From an uncultured Winogradskyella sp. (lineage in GTDB: Bacteria > Bacteroidota > Bacteroidia > Flavobacteriales > Flavobacteriaceae): a DNA stretch of 64,000 bases. Under the pieces are notes generated by a model. That model did no database searches. It was not told the origin of the DNA and saw only the letters and a list, made by a program, of their open reading frames with translations. The DNA lies in assembly GCA_913055905.1 (NCBI GenBank), contig CAJXLB010000005.1:1-64000 (forward strand), in the 5' to 3' direction. The position numbers and the translations under genes are program-made. Of this stretch, positions 17,501 through 25,994 are shown one piece after another (the stretch's first letter is position 1; every line of letters begins with the position of its first letter).

Positions 17501-18391
17501 ATCCTTGATTTTACAACCTTAGGTGAAATTTTATTTAAAGGTCAAGCTACGGTAGAAAATGGTCAGTTTGAGTTTGATTTTATTGTTCCGAGGGACATAG
17601 GAATTCCTGTAGGAAATGGCAAGGTGAGTTTTTATGCCCAAACGACTAGTCCTTTATCTGATCAAGCCGGTGCTAGTTTTGACATCAAGGTGGGTGGCAT
17701 CAATGAAAACGCACCTGAGGACAACATCGGTCCTGTTATCAATCTCTTTATGAATGACGAAAATTTCGTTTCTGGTGGTATTACTAATGAATCGCCTACG
17801 TTTTTGGCTAAGCTTCAAGACGAAAATGGGATTAATACGGCAAGTGGAATAGGCCATGATATTACAGCAATTCTAGATGGGGATGAGACCAATCCTGTGG
17901 TTCTTAATGATTACTATCAAGCCAATGTAGACGATTATACTAACGGAACGGTAACATACCCATTTCGAGATTTGGAGCCTGGTCCGCATACTTTAACCCT
18001 TAAAGCTTGGGATGTGTACAATAATTCGTCTACCGCAGAAATTCAGTTTACAGTATTTGATAAGGATGAAGAATTGGTCATAGACAATGTGCTAAATTAT
18101 CCTAATCCATTTGTCAATTACACAGAGTTTTGGTTTAACCACAATAGTGTGGAGCCTTTAGATATTTCGGTACAGATCTTTACGGTTTCAGGAAAACTGG
18201 TCCGAACCTTAAACGGCCAAACCTCAGGTGGAAGTAAGTCTGCAAGTTCCTTATCTAAGGACATTATCTGGGATGGCAGGGACGATTTTGGAGAAAAAAT
18301 CGGAAAAGGTGTATACATCTATAAACTAAAAGTGAGATCTCAACGTTTAAATAAGCAAGTTGAAAAAATTGAAAAACTTGTAATACTATAA
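14525..18391 (+). CDS. porU: type IX secretion system sortase PorU
   Basis: Gingipain-like (C25 family) surface protease that removes the C-terminal sorting signal of T9SS cargo and attaches cargo at the cell surface. The 1288-residue protein has a signal peptide (residues 1-18, ending GFAQ) and a long N-terminal beta region. The caspase-like catalytic domain has His787 in YFGHGGEDG and Cys821 in VTVTCEYTKFD. Ig-like domains follow. The C-terminal segment contains NYPNPFVNYTEFWF and GKGVYIYKLKV, resembling a T9SS type A/FlgD-like tail. PorV, its anchoring partner, is encoded 63 bases downstream and GldJ divergently upstream. Length fits the ~1150-1300 of flavobacterial PorU. Confidence 0.96.
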   Translation: MKKCFTVFFIAFFILGFAQRKNFVLNWEGTIVLENEFGKTEIPKFDSQHFNYNSERGLYYFAQWDATEGFINEASVNLVDVVYETMTKEQLKDLSPQLIPQQPELKLYNVSARDKRSYYLEITPIIRDNSNNYRRITSFTVTYTYSTLASRSASSSMSNQAAITNSVLNSGEWYRFYIEKSGIYRLSRSFLSNLGINVNAVDPRTIKLYGNGGRMIPLLNAENYPFDPVENAIKVVGEEDGSFDNSDFILFYGEGPDRFSEESNTNLNLYTDKTYYYINLSPGEGKRVQGITTVQGPTDITVNTFQDYQFYEVDEHNLAKLGRRWFGDKFDIENERSYEFQFPNLVQGAPVELRVAVGAVAELATNMEVSVNGNLIGTLNLNPITAGSVLGSSALLDQAVTTASEDITVNLEYNNNGNPSAVGYLDYIILEAQRGLRYEGEQLTFKNDIVNSNSGIAEYVVSNTANVDEIWDITDRFNVRSLENSDNSADLAFKVPAGEARTYIAFSTSDALQPLVDSRTTVANQNLKGTIFNNAQGVFQDIDYIILTPSQLRSQAERLAQINRVQYNLNVKVVELQTIYNEFSMGSQDIAGIRNFIKYVYDNASSPANRLKYLCLFGDGSYDYKNRIPNNTNLVPSWYSNNSFNLTSSFVSDDFYGMMDANEGTMNAADRLDIAVGRILAENPQRAKEMVDKIQEYYGAEAYGSWRNNVLLVSDDVDIQWERILQETTDGIGTTVESDKAFINVVKIHSDAFEQESSAAGDRYPKVNKAIRDAIEVGALVVNYFGHGGEDGLAKERIFDKFDAQEVNNICKFNLFVTVTCEYTKFDDPNRPTAGEFTFWNTNGGAVALITTTRQIFVTVGVNYNETLDDYLFALGSNDYPSIGEALRLTKIDPVVAGSSQKRLVFLIGDPAMKLAFPKPNIRLTKINDVDISQPVDTLKALSYTKLSGDVTDESGNLLSNYNGVLTATVFDKQIERQTLANDGINDNNGPIILDFTTLGEILFKGQATVENGQFEFDFIVPRDIGIPVGNGKVSFYAQTTSPLSDQAGASFDIKVGGINENAPEDNIGPVINLFMNDENFVSGGITNESPTFLAKLQDENGINTASGIGHDITAILDGDETNPVVLNDYYQANVDDYTNGTVTYPFRDLEPGPHTLTLKAWDVYNNSSTAEIQFTVFDKDEELVIDNVLNYPNPFVNYTEFWFNHNSVEPLDISVQIFTVSGKLVRTLNGQTSGGSKSASSLSKDIIWDGRDDFGEKIGKGVYIYKLKVRSQRLNKQVEKIEKLVIL

Positions 18392-18407
18392 TAATCAATT
18401 ATATTTG
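18378..18407 (+). promoter_or_regulatory. porV promoter
   Basis: TTG (18378-18380, inside the last porU codons), a 19-base spacer and TATATTTG (18400-18407) match the flavobacterial consensus exactly. Transcription would start near 18413, about 42 bases before the porV ATG, so porV can be expressed apart from porU. Confidence 0.82.
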
Positions 18408-18454
18408 CTAACCATTATATGCCCTAACCTAGGCATTGATATCAATAGACAAAC

Positions 18455-19654
18455 ATGAAGAAATATTTAGTTACCCTAATCGCTTTTGCAACACTTAACC
18501 TATTTTATGCGCAAGATATACTACCAAATCCTAACGATAGTCGAGTCATAACTACAGGTATGCCTTTTATGCTAGTGGCACCAGATGCAAGATCAGCAGG
18601 GATGGGTGATGTTGGTGTAGCCACTTCCGTAGATGGCTTTTCGCAACACTGGAATCCGGCAAAATATGCCTTTTCAGAAGCAAAGTCGGGCTTAGGTGTA
18701 AGTTATACACCGTATTTAACGCGTTTGGTTAATGACATTTCCTTAAGTTACGCGACCTACTTTAATAGAATAAATGAATTTAGCGCGTTTTCAGCAAGTG
18801 TGAAGTTTTTCTCCCTTGGAGAAATTGTTTTAACACAAGATGCCAATGACCCTGGTATCGCTGTAAAACCAAACGAATATGCTATTGATTTGGCTTATTC
18901 CCTTCGTTTAGGCGATCAGTTTGCAATGGCTGTTGGGTTGCGTTATTTAAGATCTGCACTTCGAATAGATACGGTAGATCCTAATGCCAATCCTGGTAGT
19001 ACGTTTGGCGCAGATATTACAGGATATTATCAAAGTGAGGAACAGGCTTATAACGACTTTAATGGACGTTGGCGTGCTGGTTTTGCCATTCAAAATTTAG
19101 GACCAAGGTTTAGTTATGACGAAGGAGCTCGAGAAGTTTTTCAGCCTACAACTTTGCGACTTGGTGGTGGTTTTGATTTTATCTTCGATCAGTACAATAA
19201 ATTGGCGGTAACGGCAGAAGTCGCTAAATATTTAGTGCCGACTCCACCACTTTTAGGTTTTGAAGATACAGATGGTGATGGTCAAAAAGATAGTGACGAG
19301 CCTTTTTTCATCCTAGACGGACAAGATAATGATGTTGGGTTTCTATCGGGAGTTTTTCAGTCCTTTGGTGATGCTCCAGGAGGTTTCAGTGAAGAACTCA
19401 GGGAGTTTACTTGGGCCTTAGGTGCAGAATATATGTATAACGATTCTTTTGCCTTTAGGGCTGGTTATTTCAATGAGGCAGAAGAAAAGGGTGCCAGAAA
19501 ATTCTTTACTTTAGGAGCTGGATTTAAATATTCTACAATCAATATAGATTTGTCTTACCTGTTTTCAGCTTCGCAAGTGCAGAGTCCTTTAGAAAATACA
19601 CTTCGTTTCTCATTGACCTTTAACTTTGGAGCCAATGAGTATGACGAATTCTAG
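18455..19654 (+). CDS. porV: type IX secretion system outer membrane channel protein PorV
   Basis: Outer-membrane beta-barrel of the FadL-like family. It shuttles T9SS cargo from the translocon to the PorU attachment complex (also called LptO). The 399-residue protein has a signal peptide ending FYAQD at about residue 20. The PorV stretch MPFMLVAPDARSAGMGDVGV follows, then alternating beta strands, closing with the aromatic strand LRFSLTFNFG near the C terminus. It sits directly after porU but has its own consensus promoter at 18378-18407 and a strong terminator after it. Confidence 0.96.
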   Translation: MKKYLVTLIAFATLNLFYAQDILPNPNDSRVITTGMPFMLVAPDARSAGMGDVGVATSVDGFSQHWNPAKYAFSEAKSGLGVSYTPYLTRLVNDISLSYATYFNRINEFSAFSASVKFFSLGEIVLTQDANDPGIAVKPNEYAIDLAYSLRLGDQFAMAVGLRYLRSALRIDTVDPNANPGSTFGADITGYYQSEEQAYNDFNGRWRAGFAIQNLGPRFSYDEGAREVFQPTTLRLGGGFDFIFDQYNKLAVTAEVAKYLVPTPPLLGFEDTDGDGQKDSDEPFFILDGQDNDVGFLSGVFQSFGDAPGGFSEELREFTWALGAEYMYNDSFAFRAGYFNEAEEKGARKFFTLGAGFKYSTINIDLSYLFSASQVQSPLENTLRFSLTFNFGANEYDEF

Positions 19655-19671
19655 AATAATAAGTGATTAAT

Positions 19672-19702
19672 AAAAAACTATTGTGAAAGCAATAGTTTTT
19701 TT
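19672..19702. terminator. porV terminator
   Basis: A 12-bp stem, AAAAAACTATTG (19672-19683) with CAATAGTTTTTT (19690-19701), has loop TGAAAG and seven T. It ends the porU-porV unit 18 bases before cdd. Confidence 0.9.
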
Positions 19703-19720
19703 GTCTAAACCAATATTGAT

Positions 19721-20203
19721 ATGAAGGAAGTTAGATTAGAAACCGTTTTGGAGGTTTACAATGATATTTCAGAACTTCCGGAGTCAATTCAAGCTCTTAT
19801 GGCTAAAGCTGCCGAAGCTAGAGACAAAGCCTATGCACCATATTCTAAATTTAATGTAGGAGCTGCGATTCGTTTAGATAACAATGAGATCGTTACTGGC
19901 AGCAATCAGGAAAATGCGTCCTATCCATCAGGGCTTTGTGCAGAAAGGACAGCTGTGTACTATGCCAATGCAAAGTTTCCAAAAGCTAAAATGATTGAAA
20001 TGGCGTTAACCGCCTCATCACAAAAAAAGCTCACAGCAGAACCTATACCGCCCTGTGGTGCCTGTAGGCAGGCTATTGCAGAGTATGAAAACAAACAAAA
20101 TCACCCAATTGAAATTTATTTCATGGGAGCAGAAGGCAAGGTTGTAAAATCACCTTCCTTGGCCAACCTTCTACCTTTACTTTTTGAGAGCTCCGTGCTA
20201 TAA
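19721..20203 (+). CDS. cdd: cytidine deaminase
   Basis: Deaminates cytidine and deoxycytidine to uridine forms in pyrimidine salvage. The 160-residue protein is the usual small tetrameric type. The zinc-binding/catalytic motifs are NASYPSGLCAERTAV (Cys and catalytic Glu, about residues 65-79) and PPCGACRQ (two Cys ligands, about residues 107-114). The start at 19721 is the first ATG after the porV terminator. An alternative in-frame Met near residue 27 would leave the catalytic core but shorten the N terminus. Confidence 0.95.
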   Translation: MKEVRLETVLEVYNDISELPESIQALMAKAAEARDKAYAPYSKFNVGAAIRLDNNEIVTGSNQENASYPSGLCAERTAVYYANAKFPKAKMIEMALTASSQKKLTAEPIPPCGACRQAIAEYENKQNHPIEIYFMGAEGKVVKSPSLANLLPLLFESSVL

Positions 20204-20279
20204 CGATTGCGTTAGCCTTTATCTCGTTTTTGTATCATTTTTTTAATAAGTACAGTTTCAACATTAGTATTGAAAGTGT

Positions 20280-20287
20280 TATTTTTG
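20280..20287 (+). promoter_or_regulatory. pdhA -10 box
   Basis: TATTTTTG matches TAnnTTTG and lies 30 bases before the pdhA ATG, giving a leader of about 24 bases. No TTG is present at the usual -33 distance. Confidence 0.4.
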
Positions 20288-20317
20288 TTATTCGTTTTTT
20301 AAAGATAAAACAGACAC

Positions 20318-21316
20318 ATGCAAAAAATAACAAAAGAAGTTTACCTGAAGTGGTACGAAGACATGTTGTTTTGGCGCAAGTTTGAAGATAAGCTTGCCGC
20401 AGTATACATACAGCAAAAGGTAAGAGGGTTTCTACACTTGTACAATGGTCAAGAAGCCGTTTTGGCAGGAGCACTCCATGCCATGGATCTAAATAAAGAC
20501 CGAATGATTACGGCCTATCGTAATCATGTTCAGCCAATAGGTATGGGTGTTGATCCCAAGCGTGTGATGGCAGAGTTATTTGGTAAGGCTACTGGGACAT
20601 CTCAAGGACTAGGCGGATCTATGCATATTTTCTCAAAGGAACACCGGTTTTACGGAGGCCATGGTATCGTAGGAGGACAAATTCCCCTAGGTGCAGGTAT
20701 TGCTTTTGGTGATAAATACCACGAAAGAGATTCTGTAACACTTTGTTTCTTTGGTGATGGTGCTGCTAGGCAAGGCTCGCTACATGAGACTTTTAATATG
20801 GCCATGTTATGGAACTTACCAGTTGTATTTGTTTGTGAAAATAATGGCTACGCGATGGGTACATCTGTAGAGCGCACGGCAAACCATCCTGATATTTGGA
20901 AATTAGGTTTAGGTTATGACATGCCTTCAGGGCCAGTAGACGGCATGAGCCCTATCAAAGTGGCTGAGGCTTTTGATGAAGCTATCCAAAGGGCTAGAAC
21001 TGGTGGTGGCCCAACGTTTTTAGAAGTAAAAACGTATCGATACAGAGGTCACTCAATGTCTGATGCGCAGCACTATAGAACCAAGGAGGAGGTAGAAGAA
21101 TATAAGAAAATAGACCCTATCACTCAGGTAAAGGATATTTTGTTAGAGAAAAAATATGCTACCGAAGATGAAATTAAGGAAATTGATAAGCGCGTGAAAA
21201 AACGTGTTTCTGAGTGCGAGAAGTTTGCTGAAGAATCGCCATTCCCAGAGAAAAACGTCATGTACGACGCAGTTTATGAACAAGAGGATTATCCATTTAT
21301 ACCACATAAATTATAA
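20318..21316 (+). CDS. pdhA: pyruvate dehydrogenase E1 component, alpha subunit
   Basis: Thiamine-diphosphate subunit that decarboxylates pyruvate in the pyruvate dehydrogenase complex. The 332-residue protein has the E1-alpha features HLYNGQEAV, GGSMHIFSKEHRFYGGHGIV, and the ThDP motif FFGDGAARQGSLHETFNMA with ENNGYAMGTS after it. It ends with the phosphorylation-loop-like region YRYRGHSMSDAQHYRTKEEV. The E2 gene starts 3 bases after its stop. The E1-beta gene, which must exist for activity, is not in this window. Related branched-chain E1 enzymes are an alternative, but pairing with E2 and family resemblance favour pyruvate. Confidence 0.94.
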   Translation: MQKITKEVYLKWYEDMLFWRKFEDKLAAVYIQQKVRGFLHLYNGQEAVLAGALHAMDLNKDRMITAYRNHVQPIGMGVDPKRVMAELFGKATGTSQGLGGSMHIFSKEHRFYGGHGIVGGQIPLGAGIAFGDKYHERDSVTLCFFGDGAARQGSLHETFNMAMLWNLPVVFVCENNGYAMGTSVERTANHPDIWKLGLGYDMPSGPVDGMSPIKVAEAFDEAIQRARTGGGPTFLEVKTYRYRGHSMSDAQHYRTKEEVEEYKKIDPITQVKDILLEKKYATEDEIKEIDKRVKKRVSECEKFAEESPFPEKNVMYDAVYEQEDYPFIPHKL

Positions 21317-21319
21317 CCT

Positions 21320-22942
21320 ATGGCAGAAGTAATTAATATGCCAAGACTAAGCGATACCATGGAAGAAGGTACCGTGGCTACTTGGTTAAAAAAAGTTGGA
21401 GATAAAGTAGAGGAAGGCGATATTCTGGCCGAGATAGAAACGGATAAGGCGACGATGGAATTTGAGTCTTTCTATGAAGGTACGTTGCTGCATATAGGTG
21501 TTAAGGAAGGGGAAACAACAAAAGTAGATCAATTGCTTGCCATTATAGGTGAGGAAGGAGAAGATATCAGCGCCCTTCTTAATGGAGAAAATAAAACCTC
21601 AGAAGAAAAGACTGAAGATGTTGAGAAAACAGCTTCGGAAGATTCAGAAGACACCCATACTGACGAACCAGCCGATATACCTGATGATGTTACCGTGGTC
21701 ACCATGCCGAGATTAAGTGATACTATGGAGGAAGGAACGGTTGCGACCTGGCTAAAAAAGGTTGGAGACCAAGTTGAAGAGGGCGATATTCTAGCCGAAA
21801 TAGAAACCGATAAGGCAACTATGGAGTTTGAATCCTTTGATTCTGGAACGCTCTTACACATTGGTTTAAATGAAGGGGAATCTGCAAAAGTTGATGCCTT
21901 ATTGGCAATTTTAGGCCCAGAAGGCACTGATGTTTCTGCTATTGTTAAGAATTTTAAAGCTGGAGGGTCAGATAAGGCTACAGAAACAAAAGAAACGCCT
22001 AAACCACAAAAGGAAGCGGCACTAGAGAAGAAAGAAGAGCCAAAGGTTGAAGCTCAGCAGACCGCAACATCAACCTCTAATGATGGCCGAATCTTTGCAT
22101 CGCCACTCGCTAAGAAGATGGCTGAGGAAAAAGGTATTAATTTAAACCAAGTTAAGGGTACAGGAGAAAACGGAAGAATTGTAAAGCGCGATATCGAGAA
22201 TTTTACACCGCAAGCGGCTACCTCTTCTGCGCCAGTAGCCAAATTTGTACCAACAGGTCAAGAGGATTACGATGAGGTTCCGAATTCAAGTATGCGTAAG
22301 GCAATTGCCAAAAATTTAGCTAAGTCTAAGTTTACCGCGCCTCATTACTATTTAAATGTGGAATTCGATATGGCCAATGCCATAGCCTTCAGGGAGCAGT
22401 ATAACTCTATGCCAGATACCAAGATATCATTCAATGATATGATAGTCAAAGCCTGCGCATTGGCCTTACGTCAGCACCCTCAAGTTAATTCCCAATGGTT
22501 TGATGATAAAATGAGGCTAAATAACCACGTGCATATTGGTGTAGCTGTTGCGGTGCCAGACGGTTTAGTTGTGCCAGTAGTTAAGTTTGCCAATGAGCAA
22601 TCATTGACGCAAATAGGCGCTGCTGTGAAGGATTACGCAAGAAGGGCACGTGATAAAAAGTTGAGCTTGGAAGAGATGGAAGGAAGTACATTTACGGTCT
22701 CTAACCTCGGTATGTTTGGTATTGAAAGTTTTACCTCAATAATAAATCAGCCGAATTCTGCAATCTTGTCCGTTGGAGCAATCGTGGAAAAACCTGTTGT
22801 AAAGGACGGAAAGATAGTTGTTGGGCATACGATGAAATTATCTATGGCTTGCGACCACAGAACGGTAGATGGTGCTACAGGTGCACTCTTCTTACAGACC
22901 TTAAAAGGTTACATAGAGAATCCAGTGACAATGCTCATCTAG
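21320..22942 (+). CDS. pdhC: dihydrolipoamide acetyltransferase, pyruvate dehydrogenase E2
   Basis: Core acyltransferase of the pyruvate dehydrogenase complex: carries acetyl groups on lipoyl-lysine and passes them to CoA. The 540-residue protein has two lipoyl domains whose central stretches are almost identical, with lipoyl lysines K43 and K165 in ETDKATMEFES. An acidic linker (about residues 90-120) precedes the second. An E3/E1-binding domain (about 253-290, FASPLAKKMAEEKG) and the catalytic domain with H513 in DHRTVDG follow. It is coupled to pdhA by a 3-base gap and ends before a hairpin at 22968-23001. Confidence 0.96.
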   Translation: MAEVINMPRLSDTMEEGTVATWLKKVGDKVEEGDILAEIETDKATMEFESFYEGTLLHIGVKEGETTKVDQLLAIIGEEGEDISALLNGENKTSEEKTEDVEKTASEDSEDTHTDEPADIPDDVTVVTMPRLSDTMEEGTVATWLKKVGDQVEEGDILAEIETDKATMEFESFDSGTLLHIGLNEGESAKVDALLAILGPEGTDVSAIVKNFKAGGSDKATETKETPKPQKEAALEKKEEPKVEAQQTATSTSNDGRIFASPLAKKMAEEKGINLNQVKGTGENGRIVKRDIENFTPQAATSSAPVAKFVPTGQEDYDEVPNSSMRKAIAKNLAKSKFTAPHYYLNVEFDMANAIAFREQYNSMPDTKISFNDMIVKACALALRQHPQVNSQWFDDKMRLNNHVHIGVAVAVPDGLVVPVVKFANEQSLTQIGAAVKDYARRARDKKLSLEEMEGSTFTVSNLGMFGIESFTSIINQPNSAILSVGAIVEKPVVKDGKIVVGHTMKLSMACDHRTVDGATGALFLQTLKGYIENPVTMLI

Positions 22943-22967
22943 AGCCTTGTTTTATTCGTAATAAATG

Positions 22968-23001
22968 AAACCTATTTTCTTAATTGGGAATAGGTTTTTT
23001 T
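22968..23001 (+). terminator. pdhA-pdhC terminator
   Basis: AAACCTATT (22968-22976) pairs with AATAGGTTT (22989-22997), extended inward by G-U pairs, followed by a T run. It ends the pdhA-pdhC operon. The same T-rich tail leads into TATCTTTA (23001-23008), a possible -10 for the next gene. Confidence 0.85.
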
Positions 23002-23024
23002 ATCTTTAAACCTAAATTTAAGAA

Positions 23025-23987
23025 ATGAAACCGCTTTTACACATACTTATAGTTTGTTTACTCTTCTTCTCTTGTTCGTCTACTAAAGAAAACACGAAGG
23101 CAGAAGAATCAAATAAGCCCATCACTGCAGCATCCATCAAGGAAAGTATGGAGTATTTAGCTTCCGATGAATTGGAAGGACGACAAACAGGTACAGAAGG
23201 AATTGAACTTGCAGCTCAATACATAGAGAAGTATTTTAAACAGCATAAAATCAAGCCTTTTTTTGAAACGTATAGAGATTCCTTCAGTTTTAATTCAATT
23301 ACTGGCTACAACGTAGTTGGGTTTATTGAAGGAAATGATCCTAAACTTAAAAATGAATATATCATTCTCGGTGGACATTATGATCATATTGGGCAAGGGA
23401 CAGAGGTCAATGGCGATACCATAGCCAACGGTGCTAATGATGATGCTTCCGGAACGGTGGCTGCCATGGAAATGGGTCGATACTTTGCCCAGACCAAATC
23501 GAACAAACGCAGTATTTTAATAACTTTATATGCTGCTGAAGAGATGGGTCTTAAGGGTTCGGGCCATTTAGCTGAGCGTCTTAAATCCCAAGGTACGGAT
23601 ATTTACACCATGGTAAACTTTGAAATGGTTGGCGTTCCTCGTGCAGCGGACCAACCTATGGCTTACATGTCTGGTTATAACAGGTCTAATTTGGCTTCAA
23701 CCCTTAATACCTATGCAGGCGAGGAGGTCGTGGGCTTTTTTCCTAAGGCCAAAGAGTTTCAGTTATTTTTTAGGTCTGATAATTATCCTTTTTTTAAGGC
23801 TTTAAACATACCAGCTCATGCTATTTCAACTTTCGACTTCACTAATTATGCTTATTACCACCATGTAGATGACGAAATCGATAAAATGGACTTTAATCAC
23901 ATGGCTACTTTTGTCAATAAGATAATTCCAGCCTTTGAGGGTATGATGAATGCGGCAACTAAAGAAGTAACACTTACCGATGAGTAA
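23025..23987 (+). CDS. M28 family metallopeptidase, lipoprotein
   Basis: Predicted zinc aminopeptidase exposed on a membrane. The 320-residue protein has a lipoprotein signal with LLFFSC (Cys17). The M28 metal-binding residues are visible in order: His and Asp in GGHYDHIGQG (about residues 112-121), Asp in ANGANDDASGT, the catalytic Glu pair in YAAEEMGLKGSGH, Glu in VNFEMVG, and a late His in YYHHVDDE. No PDZ or PA domain is evident, so it is the short form. It overlaps the following SDR gene by 8 bases, suggesting translational coupling. The substrate cannot be read from the sequence. Confidence 0.9.
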   Translation: MKPLLHILIVCLLFFSCSSTKENTKAEESNKPITAASIKESMEYLASDELEGRQTGTEGIELAAQYIEKYFKQHKIKPFFETYRDSFSFNSITGYNVVGFIEGNDPKLKNEYIILGGHYDHIGQGTEVNGDTIANGANDDASGTVAAMEMGRYFAQTKSNKRSILITLYAAEEMGLKGSGHLAERLKSQGTDIYTMVNFEMVGVPRAADQPMAYMSGYNRSNLASTLNTYAGEEVVGFFPKAKEFQLFFRSDNYPFFKALNIPAHAISTFDFTNYAYYHHVDDEIDKMDFNHMATFVNKIIPAFEGMMNAATKEVTLTDE

Positions 23988-24666
23988 AAAAAATATCATA
24001 ATCACAGGAACAAGTCGTGGTATTGGCTTTGAGCTTGTAAAACTATTTCAGAAGGAAGGCCATACTATTTTAGCACTTTCGCGTAATTATAAAGCCATAG
24101 CAGATTTAAAGCTGCAAAATGTAACTAGTCTTGGTTGCGATTTATGCATTTCAAATGATTACGAGAAAGTAAAGGATTTTATAACAGAACATTGGACGCA
24201 TGTTGATATATTGATAAACAATGCTGGTCAGGTTTTAAATAAGCCTTTTAAAGACACTACAATAGATGATTTTAAAAAGGTCTATGATACCAATGTTTTT
24301 GGTGTTTCAGAAATGACACGAACCGTACTCCCTTTTATGAAGAAGAATAGCCATGTTGTCACCATAAGTTCCATGGGAGGTATTCAAGGCAGTATGAAGT
24401 TCCCAGGGCTTTCAGCTTACAGTTCTAGTAAAGGAGCTGTAATTACTTTATCTGAATTATTGGCCGAAGAATATAAAGAAACTGGCCCTCAATTTAATGT
24501 GCTGGCTCTAGGAGCGGTACAAACAGAAATGCTTGAAGAAGCTTTTCCAGGCTACAAGGCACCACTTTCGGCCTTGGAAATGGCAGAATATATTTTTGAT
24601 TTTGCGCTAACCGGAAACAAATTCTATAACGGTAAGGTGTTACAGGTGTCAAATTCCACACCGTAA
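23980..24666 (+). CDS. short-chain dehydrogenase/reductase
   Basis: NAD(P)-dependent oxidoreductase of the classical SDR family; substrate unknown. The 228-residue protein shows the dinucleotide loop TGTSRGIGFE (about residues 8-17), the structural NNAGQ motif, and the catalytic Ser/Tyr/Lys set (ITISSMGG with Ser, YSSSKGA with Tyr and Lys). It starts within the last codons of the M28 gene. Its stop codon directly abuts the stop of the convergent cbpM-like gene with no intervening base and no terminator. Confidence 0.92.
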   Translation: MSKKNIIITGTSRGIGFELVKLFQKEGHTILALSRNYKAIADLKLQNVTSLGCDLCISNDYEKVKDFITEHWTHVDILINNAGQVLNKPFKDTTIDDFKKVYDTNVFGVSEMTRTVLPFMKKNSHVVTISSMGGIQGSMKFPGLSAYSSSKGAVITLSELLAEEYKETGPQFNVLALGAVQTEMLEEAFPGYKAPLSALEMAEYIFDFALTGNKFYNGKVLQVSNSTP

Positions 24667-24966
24667 TCAGTCCTCGGATTCAAACCTTTGGAGCTTATTT
24701 TTCAAGCTATTAACCTTAATTGTTAAGGCTTCAATTCGGTTTAAGAGGTTAAACACCGTGTCAATACCTTCTAGATTAAGATTGAGTTCGCGTTGCAGTC
24801 TAATTATTTTCTCAATATCTACAATCCTGTCTTTATGAATGTAATAGGTCTCTTCTATGGTATGCAGCTCTATTAGACCATATTCGTCAAGATCACTGAA
24901 AAATGACATTTCAATTTTGTATTGATTGCACAGTTGAGGTAGCGGTATAAAATTTTCATTTTCCAT
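24667..24966 (-). CDS. cbpM: chaperone modulator CbpM-like protein
   Basis: Small cytoplasmic protein of 99 residues, expected to bind the J-domain of the CbpA-type co-chaperone encoded just upstream and modulate it. It has a MerR-like N-terminal fold (FIPLPQLCNQYKIEMSFFSDLDEYGLIEL, split here as FIPLPQLCNQYK then IEMSFFSDLDEYGLIEL). A C-terminal coiled coil rich in Leu, Lys and Glu runs from about residue 50. Its ATG is 1 base from the cbpA-like stop, so the two are co-transcribed, as in E. coli cbpA-cbpM. Assignment rests on size, fold pattern and pairing rather than on strong motifs. Confidence 0.82.
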   Translation of the reverse strand: MENENFIPLPQLCNQYKIEMSFFSDLDEYGLIELHTIEETYYIHKDRIVDIEKIIRLQRELNLNLEGIDTVFNLLNRIEALTIKVNSLKNKLQRFESED

Positions 24967-24967
24967 G

Positions 24968-25861
24968 TCACTTCAAATTAGATAATTTTTCAAATAATTC
25001 TTTTTCTTCAGGGCTCAATTTATTTGGTAACTTAACATTGAAAGTTACGTAAAGATCGCCGTAGACATTGTCTTTTTTGTATTTAGGAAATCCTTTGCCT
25101 TTCAATTTTACCTTAGTCCCATTTTGGGTTAAAGGCTTAACCTTTAGTTTTACTTTACCATCAAATGTATCGATGGTCACCTCACCTCCTAAGATAGCCT
25201 TATATAGATCTAAGTTTACCGTGGTGTGTAGGTTGTCACCATCGCGTTTAAAGGGTGTGTTGTTCTCTATGATAAACTCGATATATAAATCACCATTGGG
25301 ACCGCCATTAATGCCCTTACCACCTTTACCTTTGATTTTAATGATTTGCCCATTGGAAACACCAGCGGGAATAGTGAGACGAATATTGTTTCCATTGACG
25401 GTTAAAACTTGCTTTTGCGATTTGTAAACGTCACGTAAATTCAATTTAAGCTGGGCATTGTAATCTTGTCCGCGATATTTTACGTGAGACCTACGCCTTC
25501 CACCAGAAAAGGCATCACCAAACATAGATTCAAAAAAATCTGAATAATCTCCGGATTCAAAGCCTGAATATTGCTGATAACCGCCTTGTTGTTGCTGTTG
25601 CTGCTGTCTGCGTTGCGCTTCTTCGTAGGCTTCACCTTCTTTCCAATGTTCACCGTATTTATCGTACTTTTTGCGAAACTCTGGGTTGCTTAGCACCTCA
25701 TTGGCTTCGTTTAGCTGTTTAAACTTTAGTTCGGCTTCCTTGTCATTGGGATTTAGGTCTGGGTGGTATTTTCGTGCTAATTTTCTATAGGCTTTTTTTA
25801 TTTCAGCCTCAGAGGCATTTTTATCAACACCCAAAATTTTATAATAATCAATAAAGGCCAT
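24968..25861 (-). CDS. cbpA: DnaJ/CbpA-type co-chaperone
   Basis: Hsp40 co-chaperone of DnaK. The 297-residue protein begins with a J-domain ([23 protein letters not shown] motif at about residues 33-35). A Gln-rich then Gly/Phe-rich linker follows (about residues 83-125). The two-part DnaJ C-terminal substrate domain includes [19 protein letters not shown] and [19 protein letters not shown]. The zinc-finger domain of full DnaJ is absent, so it is the CbpA type. It is followed 1 base later by its probable modulator cbpM. Confidence 0.94.
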   Translation of the reverse strand: MAFIDYYKILGVDKNASEAEIKKAYRKLARKYHPDLNPNDKEAELKFKQLNEANEVLSNPEFRKKYDKYGEHWKEGEAYEEAQRRQQQQQQQGGYQQYSGFESGDYSDFFESMFGDAFSGGRRRSHVKYRGQDYNAQLKLNLRDVYKSQKQVLTVNGNNIRLTIPAGVSNGQIIKIKGKGGKGINGGPNGDLYIEFIIENNTPFKRDGDNLHTTVNLDLYKAILGGEVTIDTFDGKVKLKVKPLTQNGTKVKLKGKGFPKYKKDNVYGDLYVTFNVKLPNKLSPEEKELFEKLSNLK

Positions 25862-25994
25862 ATTAAATACCTGAATTTATATTTTTACATCAATCAAGCT
25901 CAATTTAGTTCTTTTTGGAAACACTAAAAATGACATTGTTCAGCTTTGGTAAAATTCTCTTATAAGATAAAACAAAAGTTAGGATTCAAAAATT

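Noticed and set aside
21529-21927. A 132-codon minus-strand frame rich in Ser opposite the E2 lipoyl region
   Set aside because: It arises from the acidic and repeated coding sequence of the lipoyl domains on the other strand.
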